37,858 bases of DNA from Chloroflexota bacterium (GTDB lineage: Bacteria; Chloroflexota; Anaerolineae; JAAEKA01), in the NCBI GenBank assembly GCA_034717495.1, contig JAYELL010000054.1, forward strand, positions 1 to 37,858. Direction: 5' to 3'. The notes beneath the pieces were generated by a model that was given only the letters and a program-made list of their open reading frames with translations, was not told where the DNA came from and searched no databases. Of the stretch, positions 25,635 through 33,028 are shown one piece after another (the stretch's first letter is position 1; the number at the start of each line of letters is the position of its first letter). Position numbers and translations under genes: made by a program.

Positions 25635-25664
25635 AACAAAGACCGGGCACGCATGCATGCCCGG
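25635..25664 (-). terminator. Intrinsic terminator of the decahaem cytochrome gene
   Basis: On the minus strand CCGGGCA (25664-25658) pairs with TGCCCGG (25649-25643) around an 8-base loop. TCTTTGTTG follows. It lies 36 bases beyond the stop codon of the cytochrome gene. Confidence 0.65.
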
Positions 25665-25699
25665 CCCTTTCGAAAATCAACTTGGTCAGACAGCAGGGA

Positions 25700-27934
25700 T
25701 CAAGGGCGCACCATGCCTGTCATTTCGACGGCAACCTGTTCACCCAGGTTCGCCAATGAGTCGTAGAGAACCTGGATAACATATTTGCCGTTGTGGGCGA
25801 ATGCACCTGGATCCTTCTGGACGTACTGATAGTTGTAGGCAGCCTTCAGCAGGTTGGGTGTCCAACTGGAGTAGGCATTGGGGTAAATCGCCTCATCCGG
25901 ATCCGCCACACCATCTCCGCTGGTATCGTTGAAGAAGTAGGGATAGCTGTGCGATTCGTACACGATGGGTGCGCCTACTACCTCGGCAGAATAGAGCTGC
26001 ATAGCTTCGTAGAGCTTGTCAGCCATCGTCCCGATCTCGCCAACAATCCCTTCATCCACATCACCATCACCATCGTAGTCGGCAACCGAGGCCGGACCCC
26101 GGATATCCGCGACATCCTCAACATCCACATGGCAGGTGAAGCAGCTGTCGGTCTTGACCTCCAACTCGTGGGTGCTATGACAGTCGGTGCAGTCCTGGAA
26201 GCCCTCTACGTGTCCGAACTTACCCAGGTATTCGAGATCAGGATACTGATAGGCGCCCTTGGCCTCGTCCCCGAACAGAGTTGCGCCAGCGGCGAAGTAG
26301 TGAACATTGGAGAAGCGCAGATTATTCTCTGGAACGGCATCGGGCGGCAGCCCCTCGGTGGCTTTGTCCAAGGTGCCAGTCCAGGCGCGGCCCTGATGGC
26401 AGTTGATGCAGAGATTGCTGTCTGCATCAGCCATGGACAGCACCGCACCGCTGGGGAACTCGACCTCGGTCACCTCGTATCGGGCATAGTCGTCAAGATT
26501 CTCGTGGCAGGTGGTACAGTTGAACCCGTTTGATGGCTCCAGAGATAGGTTGACTCCCTGGTCCAGGAAAATGGGCAGACCATCGGCAGTATGGCATTTC
26601 GAGCAGGACGCCGATACTTCGCCATCCTCGTCCCAGTGGCGGAAGGCTTCCTCCGATCCGGCAAAGTGTCCAGGATCGATGCGGGCAGCCGCGGAAAGAT
26701 CCACGGGTTCAGCGATGGCCTGGTTCAGATCATCGATGGAGTCGTAAAGAAGTTGGATGACGTACTTGCCGTTATGGGCGAACTCACCCGGATCCTTCTG
26801 GGAGAGCTGGTAGTTGTACGCCGCCTTGAGCAGCCGTGGCGACCAGGCGTTGTACTTGTTGCCATAGTTGGCTTCTTCCTGGCTGGCTTCGCCATCACCG
26901 TCGGTATCGATGAAGAAGTAGGGATATCCAGTCGGCGTGTACACGATCGGCGTGCCGATGACTTCCGTGGCATAGGCCTGGATAGCCGGGGAAAGCATCT
27001 CCTGCAGGCCCTGGATCTCCTCCATCACACCTTCTTCGACGTTGCCATCGCCATCGTAGTCGGCCTCAGAGCCCTCCATGCGCACCATGGCGAAATCCTC
27101 AACGGATTCGACATCGGTGTGGCAGGCCTGGCATTCCGCCAGTTTGATCTCAAGGGTATGGGAGCTATGGCAGCTGTCGCACGTGTTGTAGTCCTCGACA
27201 TGGAAGAACTTGGCGTCGTAGGCCTTGCCGTCGTATTCATAACCACCCTGGGCCAGGGTACCATACTGGGTAGCGGCAGCCGGATAGTAGTGAACGTTTT
27301 TGAAGCCCAACTCCTCGCTGACAGTGTCCACATCCTCGGTCAACCCAGCTTCTTCGATGGCCGTATTGACACTGACCGTCGACTCGCGGCCCTGATGGCA
27401 CTCCATGCAGCGAGCTTCATCACCCAGGCCAGTTATCTCGGCGCCCGAGGGAAATACCACACTATCCTTGTGGATCGTGGACTGGTTGTGGCAGGCAACA
27501 CAGGTAACAGTAGAGCCTACCGGGTGATCTTCATTTACCACACCTGGCTCTGAACCATCCTCACCCAGGAAATCGAGATAACCACCCTCGCTGTGGCACT
27601 TGGCACAGTTGGCCGGCACCACGGCGGGATCATCCTCGTTCCAGTGGGCAAAGGCTTCTGCCTCGGCGTCCGCGTGGCCCGACGCCAGCCAGGCTTCGGC
27701 GAAGGGTACGGCAGAGAGATCTGGCTCCGGGCAAGGCTCGGCTTCGGGGCAGGGCTCCGGCTCTGAACAGGGTGCACATTCAGGGCAGGGCTCTGCAGGT
27801 GGACAATCGGGGCACTCCGGACACTCGACCGGAGTCGTTGCTGGCGCGGGTGCCGGTTGGCTGGGGGTACTACATGCAACAAGCAACAATCCCAATGCCA
27901 GCAGCACTACAATTAGCAGGTAGCTACGTTTCAT
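25700..27934 (-). CDS. Decahaem c-type cytochrome lipoprotein with an internal duplication
   Basis: A 744-residue exported multihaem cytochrome. The lipoprotein signal peptide ends in LLVACS, so Cys21 should be lipid-modified and the protein held on the outer face of the membrane. A low-complexity stretch of Pro, Glu and eight Cys follows (ECPECPDCPPAEP and relatives, about 37-72). Two homologous halves each carry five CxxCH sites: CAKCH, CVACH, CMECH, CDSCH and CQACH in the first; CSKCH, CTTCH, CINCH, CTDCH and CFTCH in the second. Each half also has two calcium-loop-like segments (DYDGDGNVEEG, DTDGDGEASQEE; DYDGDGDVDEG, DTSGDGVADPDE) and ends with NGKYVIQxLYDS. It has its own promoter and terminator and is divergent from the octahaem operon. 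It is probably a cell-surface electron carrier or reductase; the substrate is unknown. Confidence 0.9.
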   Translation of the reverse strand: MKRSYLLIVVLLALGLLLVACSTPSQPAPAPATTPVECPECPDCPPAEPCPECAPCSEPEPCPEAEPCPEPDLSAVPFAEAWLASGHADAEAEAFAHWNEDDPAVVPANCAKCHSEGGYLDFLGEDGSEPGVVNEDHPVGSTVTCVACHNQSTIHKDSVVFPSGAEITGLGDEARCMECHQGRESTVSVNTAIEEAGLTEDVDTVSEELGFKNVHYYPAAATQYGTLAQGGYEYDGKAYDAKFFHVEDYNTCDSCHSSHTLEIKLAECQACHTDVESVEDFAMVRMEGSEADYDGDGNVEEGVMEEIQGLQEMLSPAIQAYATEVIGTPIVYTPTGYPYFFIDTDGDGEASQEEANYGNKYNAWSPRLLKAAYNYQLSQKDPGEFAHNGKYVIQLLYDSIDDLNQAIAEPVDLSAAARIDPGHFAGSEEAFRHWDEDGEVSASCSKCHTADGLPIFLDQGVNLSLEPSNGFNCTTCHENLDDYARYEVTEVEFPSGAVLSMADADSNLCINCHQGRAWTGTLDKATEGLPPDAVPENNLRFSNVHYFAAGATLFGDEAKGAYQYPDLEYLGKFGHVEGFQDCTDCHSTHELEVKTDSCFTCHVDVEDVADIRGPASVADYDGDGDVDEGIVGEIGTMADKLYEAMQLYSAEVVGAPIVYESHSYPYFFNDTSGDGVADPDEAIYPNAYSSWTPNLLKAAYNYQYVQKDPGAFAHNGKYVIQVLYDSLANLGEQVAVEMTGMVRP

Positions 27935-27991
27935 CGGCTTCTCCTTCTCCGCTTACATGTGCGCCGCTATGGCGCCCACGAAGCTTGGTGA

Positions 27992-28029
27992 GCGCATTGA
28001 GATCAGTGGGGATATTCCTCCCAATGCGC
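27992..28029 (-). promoter_or_regulatory. Inverted repeat in the 5' leader of the decahaem gene, with a degenerate operator-like core
   Basis: GCGCATTG (27992-27999) and CAATGCGC (28022-28029) are perfect complements 22 bases apart, inside the predicted untranslated leader. The loop contains GGGGATATTCCTC (28008-28020), which matches the GGGGA-N3-TNCCC palindrome of the other cytochrome promoters except for one position. It may be an RNA hairpin or a regulator site. Confidence 0.4.
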
Positions 28030-28095
28030 GGGACGAATAGAGGGTAGGTTTTAAAAAGAAGGCGTCTACGAAACGGTAAATTGATTGGTGCCTTC

Positions 28096-28124
28096 ATCAT
28101 GTCCAAATAACACCACAATGTCAA
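28096..28124 (-). promoter_or_regulatory. Predicted promoter of the decahaem cytochrome gene
   Basis: On the minus strand TTGACA (28124-28119), a spacer of 17, then CATGAT (28101-28096). The start near 28089 gives a leader of about 155 bases before the ATG at 27934. A dyad of FNR/CRP type lies about 100 bases upstream of the start. Confidence 0.55.
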
Positions 28125-28182
28125 GGAACCGTCGACGCGCACTACGTATTCCTACTTATACCAGCAAATTGAGTGGCGCGCC

Positions 28183-28196
28183 ATGATATAGATCAT
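28183..28196. promoter_or_regulatory. FNR/CRP-type dyad between divergent cytochrome operons
   Basis: ATGATATAGATCAT is a perfect ATGAT-N4-ATCAT dyad, one base per half-site away from the FNR consensus TTGAT-N4-ATCAA. Its centre is about 100 bases upstream of the predicted decahaem start. Oxygen- or NO-responsive control by an FNR/DNR-like protein is plausible for anaerobic respiration genes. No such regulator is encoded in the window. Confidence 0.45.
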
Positions 28197-28296
28197 ATTT
28201 TCAACAGCAAATCATGAGAATCCCCGGTTTTTGTCCTGCATTTTCGCTCGTAGCCATTGGCAAACCAGTGAATTGGGCTATTTCCACCACGATTGT

Positions 28297-28315
28297 CATG
28301 GGAATCTTCCCCATG
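28297..28315. promoter_or_regulatory. Upstream copy of the GGGGA-N3-TNCCC palindrome
   Basis: CATGGGAATCTTCCCCATG: 6-base perfect arms (CATGGG/CCCATG) around 7 bases. Read on the minus strand the core is GGGGAAGATTCCC. Its centre lies 66 bases upstream of the second copy (28366-28378), so both copies may face the same side of the helix and serve the plus-strand octahaem operon. The binding protein is proposed, not shown, to be the NarL-type regulator at 33630-34277. Confidence 0.5.
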
Positions 28316-28365
28316 CCCTCCCGGTCAGTGCCCCACAAACGCCTGTCGCCCATGGAAACCAAGAT

Positions 28366-28378
28366 GGGGACAATCCCC
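28366..28378 (+). promoter_or_regulatory. GGGGA-N3-TCCCC operator just upstream of the octahaem operon promoter
   Basis: GGGGACAATCCCC is a perfect 5-base dyad around CAA. It ends exactly 2 bases before the -35 box TTGAAA at 28381. The same arrangement, with the same 2-base gap, is found on the minus strand at 33565-33577. The position (centre about -45) suits an activator that contacts sigma. NreC-type NarL-family regulators are known to bind GGG-Nx-CCC dyads, which fits the regulator encoded nearby. Confidence 0.55.
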
Positions 28379-28380
28379 GA

Positions 28381-28410
28381 TTGAAATCAACCCGGTCCGC
28401 ATGTTAGACT
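28381..28410 (+). promoter_or_regulatory. Predicted promoter of the octahaem/FeS/NrfD operon
   Basis: TTGAAA (28381-28386), a spacer of 18, then TAGACT (28405-28410) preceded by TGT (extended -10). The spacer and -10 are not ideal, so activation by a protein bound at 28366-28378 would make sense. The start near 28417 leaves about 75 bases before the first small gene. Confidence 0.5.
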
Positions 28411-28491
28411 GAACATAGGAAAGCTGTCGAAATACCGGAAGGGTTCACTGCAATGTTGATCTCTGCAGTTCAGTGGTAAAGGAGCATCGTC

Positions 28492-28617
28492 ATGATAACC
28501 CCAGTAGTGTCGATCATCGGGCTGGCAATTCTCCGACTCGGTGTCCCGTTTGTATCCGTGATTCTATTAGGCATCGTTGCCCGGCGTATTGACCAGGCAT
28601 TTCCGGTCACAACGTGA
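28492..28617 (+). CDS. 41-residue membrane peptide, paralogue of the N-terminus of the two-CW protein
   Basis: A very short gene: GGAG at 28481-28484, ATG 28492, TGA 28615-28617. The product is almost one membrane helix: SIIGLAILRLGVPFVSVILL, then GIVARRIDQAFPVTT. The core ILRLGVPF matches VLRIGVPL in the membrane helix of the larger protein at 33029-33469. Both genes lie first in their operon, directly before a multihaem cytochrome gene. Conserved position and sequence argue that it is a true gene, perhaps an assembly factor or a small subunit of the cytochrome complex. No known family name was recognised. It ends 38 bases before the octahaem gene. Confidence 0.6.
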   Translation: MITPVVSIIGLAILRLGVPFVSVILLGIVARRIDQAFPVTT

Positions 28618-28655
28618 TCGGTCTCTCGCCTCTCACTTCCAGCAGGAGAAATGCC

Positions 28656-29624
28656 ATGCTAGGATTTTCTCTACACCACCGCATGCGATCCCGGCAGATG
28701 TTGCTGGCATGCGGTCTCACTCTCTTTCTTCTGGTCCTTCTACCGGTATCGGGGTTGGCCTATCAGTCCGAGCCAGAGTATTCGGGGCCGGAAAAGTGCG
28801 CGTTATGCCACATGGCAGAAACCCGTAGCTGGGAAAACTCCCCGCACGCTGGCGCGCTCTCATCGATCGAAGATGTCCACGAATTAGCCTGTGGTGAGGC
28901 CGGTTCCACCGTCGACTGCCAATGCATGACCTGTCATACAACCAACTTCGATCCCGATCTGCACACCTATGCCAGTGGCGGCGTAACCTGCGAGGCCTGC
29001 CACGGCGCCTACGTCGATGACCATCCGGAAAACGGCGTGATGCAGTTACAGGTCGACTCGGCTGTCTGCAGCAATTGTCATATAGAGACCCACAAGGAGT
29101 GGCAAGAGACAGCCCACGGCAATGCCAACGTGCAGTGCATCGGCTGTCACCAGGTCCACTCCCAGGATCTGAGGCTGACCGATCAGACACTCTGCCAATC
29201 ATGCCATCGAGATCGTCTAGAAGATTCAGGGCATATTGCCCACGCCAGAGCCAGTGTCCAGTGCACCGATTGCCATGCTTCACCCGACTCGGTGGCGCTA
29301 ATGGTCGATAATCCCCTTTTCGGCGGCAAGGCGCCCAGCCATACGTTCGACGTGAGCGCAGAGGCATGCGCCAACTGCCATGGCGAGACATTCCAGACAG
29401 GCGAAATGGTGTCCCTCTCAGGCACGTCTGGACGTACTGTTCCCGGCTCGGCCGTCATCTCCTCTGAAAACGAGGCCGACTGTGAAGAAGCCGAAAAGAC
29501 CAGCCGGCAGACACCGATCTTTGCTGCCGTGAGTCTGGGATTGGGCATCGGCATTGGCTCTCTTCTCGGGATAATCGCTATCGTCTTTATTGGCTTCATC
29601 AATCAGGGGAGCCGTGAATCATGA
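28656..29624 (+). CDS. Octahaem c-type cytochrome with C-terminal membrane anchor
   Basis: A 322-residue exported cytochrome. It has a signal peptide (residues about 15-35), eight CxxCH sites (CALCH 48, CMTCH 90, CEACH 112, CSNCH 138, CIGCH 161, CQSCH 180, CTDCH 203, CANCH 238) and a C-terminal membrane helix at about 287-317. The pattern CHMAETRSWENSPHAGAL after the first haem is common in NapC/NrfH-related and cytochrome c3-like multihaem families. AGGAG at 28644-28648 lies 7 bases before ATG 28656. The stop overlaps the ferredoxin start by 4 bases. It should accept or donate electrons to the FeS protein on the outer face of the membrane. Haems 1-7 align with the heptahaem protein at 32262-33017. 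Confidence 0.92.
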   Translation: MLGFSLHHRMRSRQMLLACGLTLFLLVLLPVSGLAYQSEPEYSGPEKCALCHMAETRSWENSPHAGALSSIEDVHELACGEAGSTVDCQCMTCHTTNFDPDLHTYASGGVTCEACHGAYVDDHPENGVMQLQVDSAVCSNCHIETHKEWQETAHGNANVQCIGCHQVHSQDLRLTDQTLCQSCHRDRLEDSGHIAHARASVQCTDCHASPDSVALMVDNPLFGGKAPSHTFDVSAEACANCHGETFQTGEMVSLSGTSGRTVPGSAVISSENEADCEEAEKTSRQTPIFAAVSLGLGIGIGSLLGIIAIVFIGFINQGSRES

Positions 29625-30556
29625 GCGCCTCAAAGAACACACAGATCTCCCGGCGCGGTTTTCTGAAGCGAGTCGGGACCGGCACGGCGGCTGCCTTCGG
29701 TCTGGCCATGCTGCCTCAACAGGCTCTGTCTGGCTATGCCAGTGGTGATAGCGAGAGTCATGGTCCAACCTGGAGCCTCTTGATTGACCTGACCCGCTGC
29801 ACGGGCTGCGACTCATGCGCTCTGGCCTGCAAGGCAAGCAACGAATTGCCTGATGCGGATGTGGTGCCATCGGCGCTGGATGCCGACACCTACACCTTCG
29901 TCGAAGAGCACCAGGTGACCAAGGCAGACGGCACAACTGTTACACGGTACGTGAAACGACAGTGTATGCACTGCCTGGATGCCTCATGCGTTTCCGCCTG
30001 CCCGGCGGCGGCCATGCACAATAGCGGCGAAGGCCCCGTGATCTACCGGGCCGATCGCTGTCTGGGATGTCGCTACTGCCAGGTGGCCTGCCCCTTCGAG
30101 ATACCTCGTTTCGACTGGGATAACGGGCTCACGCCCAAGATCAGTAAGTGCTGGATGTGCTTCGAAGGGCTCCAGGAAGGTCAGTTGCCGGCGTGCGTCG
30201 AGGCCTGTCCAACGGGTGCTCTTCGCTTTGGACGCAGGGATGACTTGTTGGCCCAGGCCCACGCCCAGATCGCCAGCAATCCTGCGCGCTATATCGATCA
30301 TGTCTATGGTGAAAACGAGGTTGGCGGCACTTCCGTGCTTTATCTCTCGGATGTGCCCTTCGAACAGCTAGGCTTCGTCGCCAACCTGCCTGATACCGCG
30401 CCGGCACAGGAAACCGAAAAAATCATGAGTAAACTTCCAACCGTCATCGCCGGCATGACCGCCTTGATGGCCGGATCTGCCTTCATTACCCATCGGAAAC
30501 CTGCCGAACCGGAGGATATTGTGCCGGAAGCGCTGGTTGTGAAAGAGGAGGAGTAA
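29621..30556 (+). CDS. Tat-exported 4x[4Fe-4S] ferredoxin subunit (HybA/NrfC type) with C-terminal membrane helix
   Basis: A 311-residue electron-transfer protein. The twin-Arg signal SRRGFLKRVGTG (about 10-21) directs it across the membrane folded. Four cysteine quartets follow: CTGCDSCALACK, CMHCLDASCVSACP, CLGCRYCQVACP, and CWMC paired with CVEACP. They would hold four [4Fe-4S] clusters, as in HybA, NrfC and DsrO. A membrane helix near the C-terminus (LPTVIAGMTALMAGSAFI) matches the HybA layout. It overlaps the octahaem gene by 4 bases, and the NrfD-like gene begins 3 bases after its stop. In a complex it would carry electrons between the quinone site of the NrfD-like subunit and the cytochrome. 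No hydrogenase or molybdoenzyme subunit accompanies it. Confidence 0.92.
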   Translation: MSASKNTQISRRGFLKRVGTGTAAAFGLAMLPQQALSGYASGDSESHGPTWSLLIDLTRCTGCDSCALACKASNELPDADVVPSALDADTYTFVEEHQVTKADGTTVTRYVKRQCMHCLDASCVSACPAAAMHNSGEGPVIYRADRCLGCRYCQVACPFEIPRFDWDNGLTPKISKCWMCFEGLQEGQLPACVEACPTGALRFGRRDDLLAQAHAQIASNPARYIDHVYGENEVGGTSVLYLSDVPFEQLGFVANLPDTAPAQETEKIMSKLPTVIAGMTALMAGSAFITHRKPAEPEDIVPEALVVKEEE

Positions 30557-30559
30557 AAG

Positions 30560-31882
30560 ATGGAGCTATTGGCTTCTCCCGCGCTCTGGTTGGTTCTCGC
30601 TCTTAGTGTTGCGATTCCTGTCCTGTTCATCGTCGGTGCCCGGCGCCTTGCCTTACGCATGGTGGACCGGCCCACAGCGATGACCGCTTCCCTGCCAAAA
30701 TTCCTGCCAGCGCCCCGTTTACGCGCACCTTCATTGCGATGGTTGCTGACCCGCGGACTGCTTCTCACGTTGATTGGCACTGGCCTGGGGATCATCATGC
30801 TGCGCTTTGTATATGGCCTTAGCGCAGTGACCAATCTCAGCGATCAGTTCGCCTGGGGACTGTGGATCAGCTTTGATGTCATGTGCGGCGTGGCCCTGGC
30901 GGCCGGAGCCTTTGTCATCGCAGCCACGGTGCACATCTTCCGTCTCGAACGGTTCGAACCACTGGTCCGTCCGGCTATTCTGACCGGGCTGCTGGGCTAC
31001 TTGCTGGTCGTCGCCGGACTGATAGTGGATCTGGGCAGGCCGTACAACGTGTGGCGACCGCTCTTCCACTGGCAGCACCATTCGGTGCTCTGGGAGGTGG
31101 GTGTCTGCGTGGCCACCTACACGACCGTTCTTCTGATCGAGTTTTTGCCCGTGGTGCTGGAAAAGGTCAACCATTTTGAGGCTGTGACCACCCGCTTGCC
31201 TACCGTGAAGCTCACCCAGCTTCTGAAGAAGGTATCGATCGCCTTCGTGATCATGGGTGTCGTTCTCTCCACGCTGCATCAATCATCCCTTGGTTCCCTG
31301 TGGGTACTGATGCCAACCAAGGTTTCACCCTTGTGGTACTCCCTCTACCTGCCTGTTTTCTTCTGGATGTCGGCTATCGCCGTCGGTCTTGCCATGACCA
31401 TCGTAGAGTCTACGCTCAGCTCCAAGGCGTTCAACCGTGGTCTGGAAACACACCTATTGGTCGACCTGGCCAAAGCCGCAGCGGTGGTACTTGCCATCTA
31501 CCTCGCGGTGCGGGCTATCGATCTGGTTGTGCGAGGCGCCTGGCCTCTGATGTTTGAGCCAACGCTCCAGGCCGCCAGCTTCTGGGCAGAGATCGGTCTC
31601 GGCGTAATGCTGCCGATCGTGCTTTTCTCCATCAGGCCCTTGCGCCAACGACATGGCGTGTTGTTCCTGGGCGCTGTTCTGATCGTGGTCTTTGGCGTCG
31701 TGCTGAACAGATTCAATGTCAGCCTGATAGGCCTGCTGCCCTACACCGGACAGATCTATACCCCATCATGGATGGAACTGGTGGTCACAATGACCCTGGT
31801 GTCGCTCGGTGTAATCGCCTTCGGGCTGGCGGCCAAGTATCTGCCGGTGTTTCACGAGGAAGAACATGAGGCATCCCGGTAA
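30560..31882 (+). CDS. NrfD/HybB-family quinone-interacting membrane protein
   Basis: A 440-residue polytopic membrane protein with about ten membrane helices. It belongs to the NrfD/HybB/PsrC family, whose members exchange electrons between the membrane quinone pool and an FeS subunit on the outer face. Family marks are DQFAWGLWISFDVMCGVALA, the VHIFRLERFEPL loop, LIVDLGRPYNVWRPLFHWQ, LSTLHQSSLGSLWVLMP and FNVSLIGLLPYTGQIYTPSW. The layout is nearest to HybB. AGGAGG precedes the ATG by a good distance. It is the last gene of the octahaem-FeS-NrfD operon, and an intrinsic terminator follows at 31937. The direction of electron flow cannot be told from sequence. Confidence 0.93.
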   Translation: MELLASPALWLVLALSVAIPVLFIVGARRLALRMVDRPTAMTASLPKFLPAPRLRAPSLRWLLTRGLLLTLIGTGLGIIMLRFVYGLSAVTNLSDQFAWGLWISFDVMCGVALAAGAFVIAATVHIFRLERFEPLVRPAILTGLLGYLLVVAGLIVDLGRPYNVWRPLFHWQHHSVLWEVGVCVATYTTVLLIEFLPVVLEKVNHFEAVTTRLPTVKLTQLLKKVSIAFVIMGVVLSTLHQSSLGSLWVLMPTKVSPLWYSLYLPVFFWMSAIAVGLAMTIVESTLSSKAFNRGLETHLLVDLAKAAAVVLAIYLAVRAIDLVVRGAWPLMFEPTLQAASFWAEIGLGVMLPIVLFSIRPLRQRHGVLFLGAVLIVVFGVVLNRFNVSLIGLLPYTGQIYTPSWMELVVTMTLVSLGVIAFGLAAKYLPVFHEEEHEASR

Positions 31883-31936
31883 AGACGTGCGACCGGCGTG
31901 AGGGTGCACAGTGGTGTACTCTGATACAATCAATTG

Positions 31937-31962
31937 CCCCGGCAGAGGAGCCGGGGTTTTTT
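31937..31962 (+). terminator. Intrinsic terminator of the octahaem/FeS/NrfD operon
   Basis: CCCCGGC (31937-31943) and GCCGGGG (31950-31956) form a perfect 7-base stem around AGAGGA. Six T follow. It lies 54 bases beyond the NrfD-like stop. The rest of 31963-32038 shows no gene or clear site. Confidence 0.9.
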
Positions 31963-32038
31963 GTTGGATACTGTACACTAAAGTTATGGCAACACCTACT
32001 TCACGGCACGCGCCTGCTGGTGTGCCCGTGCACCTGCT

Positions 32039-32261
32039 CGCTGCGAGAGCATCTCACAGGCCATTGGTATCAAAGTGGCATTGCTCTCGTGTTGGCATCC
32101 GGGCAGCCCCCCCCCCGTCCCCCCAGAGGGGGGTGATGTGAGCGGGATTCCCCCCTTTGGGGGGTTAGGGGGGCAGAACAAGATAGAAACCAGGAGTTTG
32201 TAAGCAATCATCCACGCTGCGAGAGCATCTCACAGGCCATTGGTATCAAAGTGGCATTGCT
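32039..32261 (-). repeat. GC-rich intergenic repeat element, bounded by a 47-bp direct repeat
   Basis: Positions 32039-32085 and 32215-32261 are the same 47 bases (starting CGCTGCGAGAGCATCTCACA). Between them lie long C and G runs: about ten C, then CCCCCCAGAGGGGGG, TGATGTGA, then CCCCCCTTTGGGGGG and TTAGGGGGG. These can form several hairpins and possibly G-quadruplexes. The order of blocks (CAAAGTGGC, CGTGTTGGCATCC, the C/G hairpins, TGATGTGA, AAACCAGG) is the reverse complement of the array at 37535-37858. The element ends exactly at the stop codon of the heptahaem gene. Confidence 0.85.
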
Positions 32262-33017
32262 TTAATCTTTGCCGGATGAGGGGATGCCGGCCATGAAGGT
32301 ATGGCCTGTGGGGGACCCGCCAGCCATCACGACTTGGGCGACGGGATGTGCCAGGTGGCAGTCAACGCACAGTTTCTCCTGCGCCGGGAAGCCATAGCCG
32401 GCGTGGGCCGAACCCAGTTTCTCCCTCTGGTGACACAGGAGGCATAACGAGTCGCTGGAGGTGGCGACGCGAGGTTTCTGACTATGCACCTCGTGACAGG
32501 CAGCACAGGAAACCCCGACCTGTCCGTGCTTGCTGTCCCGCCACTCATCCAGCGTGGTCGAGTGACAGGCGCCACAGAGTTCAGCCGAGGTTGCGATAGC
32601 CATGCTTTCTGCCGGGTGTTCCGGATGATAGGGTCCGTGACACGCCTCGCAGGTCACACCGGCCGACGAAAAACGCCCCGAAACAAGATTGTAACCGGTG
32701 GTATGACAGGGCAAACACTGGGAGGGTTCCGCTGTCTGCTTCAGTTTCACCTGGAAGGATGGATTGAAGGATGCCTGGGCGTGAGCAGTGCCGGCCCAGG
32801 CAAAAAACTGCTGATCATGACAGATGGCACACTGCTGGGGACCGGTGGCACTGGCCCAGAAATCATGGGAATCTCCAGCTTTCGCAGCCGAACGGGAGAC
32901 CGCTCCGGGCGCTCCCAACAGGGAACCGATTATGGTTGTTGCAATGATTGATGTCGTGAGCCCCACCACCAGCCACTGGCAGCGATTCCGGAGGTTGGCA
33001 GGGATTCGTTTTGACAT
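32262..33017 (-). CDS. Heptahaem c-type cytochrome, probably shortened at its C-terminus
   Basis: A 251-residue exported cytochrome. A membrane-spanning signal or anchor lies at about residues 15-40 (WLVVGLTTSIIATTIIGSLL). Seven CxxCH sites follow: CAICH, CLPCH, CEACH, CGACH, CAACH, CLLCH and CVDCH. It is a paralogue of the octahaem protein at 28656-29624: SAGVTCEACHGPYHPEHP matches SGGVTCEACHGAYVDDHP, and CHEVHSQ matches CHQVHSQ. After the shared G-H/S-HTF segment the octahaem protein continues to an eighth haem and a membrane helix, while this one ends (IPSSGKD) at a repeat edge. It lies 11 bases after the two-CW gene and shares its promoter. It is probably extracytoplasmic and still able to carry electrons. 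Confidence 0.88.
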   Translation of the reverse strand: MSKRIPANLRNRCQWLVVGLTTSIIATTIIGSLLGAPGAVSRSAAKAGDSHDFWASATGPQQCAICHDQQFFAWAGTAHAQASFNPSFQVKLKQTAEPSQCLPCHTTGYNLVSGRFSSAGVTCEACHGPYHPEHPAESMAIATSAELCGACHSTTLDEWRDSKHGQVGVSCAACHEVHSQKPRVATSSDSLCLLCHQREKLGSAHAGYGFPAQEKLCVDCHLAHPVAQVVMAGGSPTGHTFMAGIPSSGKD

Positions 33018-33028
33018 TTTTCGCCCAC

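Noticed and set aside
25489-25680. 64-residue N-terminal extension of RadA
   Set aside because: It crosses a TTGACC-17-TACAAT promoter. RadA proteins begin at MAKIKVRFVCQEC, which has its own ribosome site.
26591-27553. Plus-strand open frame opposite the decahaem gene
   Set aside because: Hydrophobic shadow (Val/Gly/Ile runs) of Asp/Ala-rich codons on the coding strand. The CxxCH sites on the minus strand decide the case.
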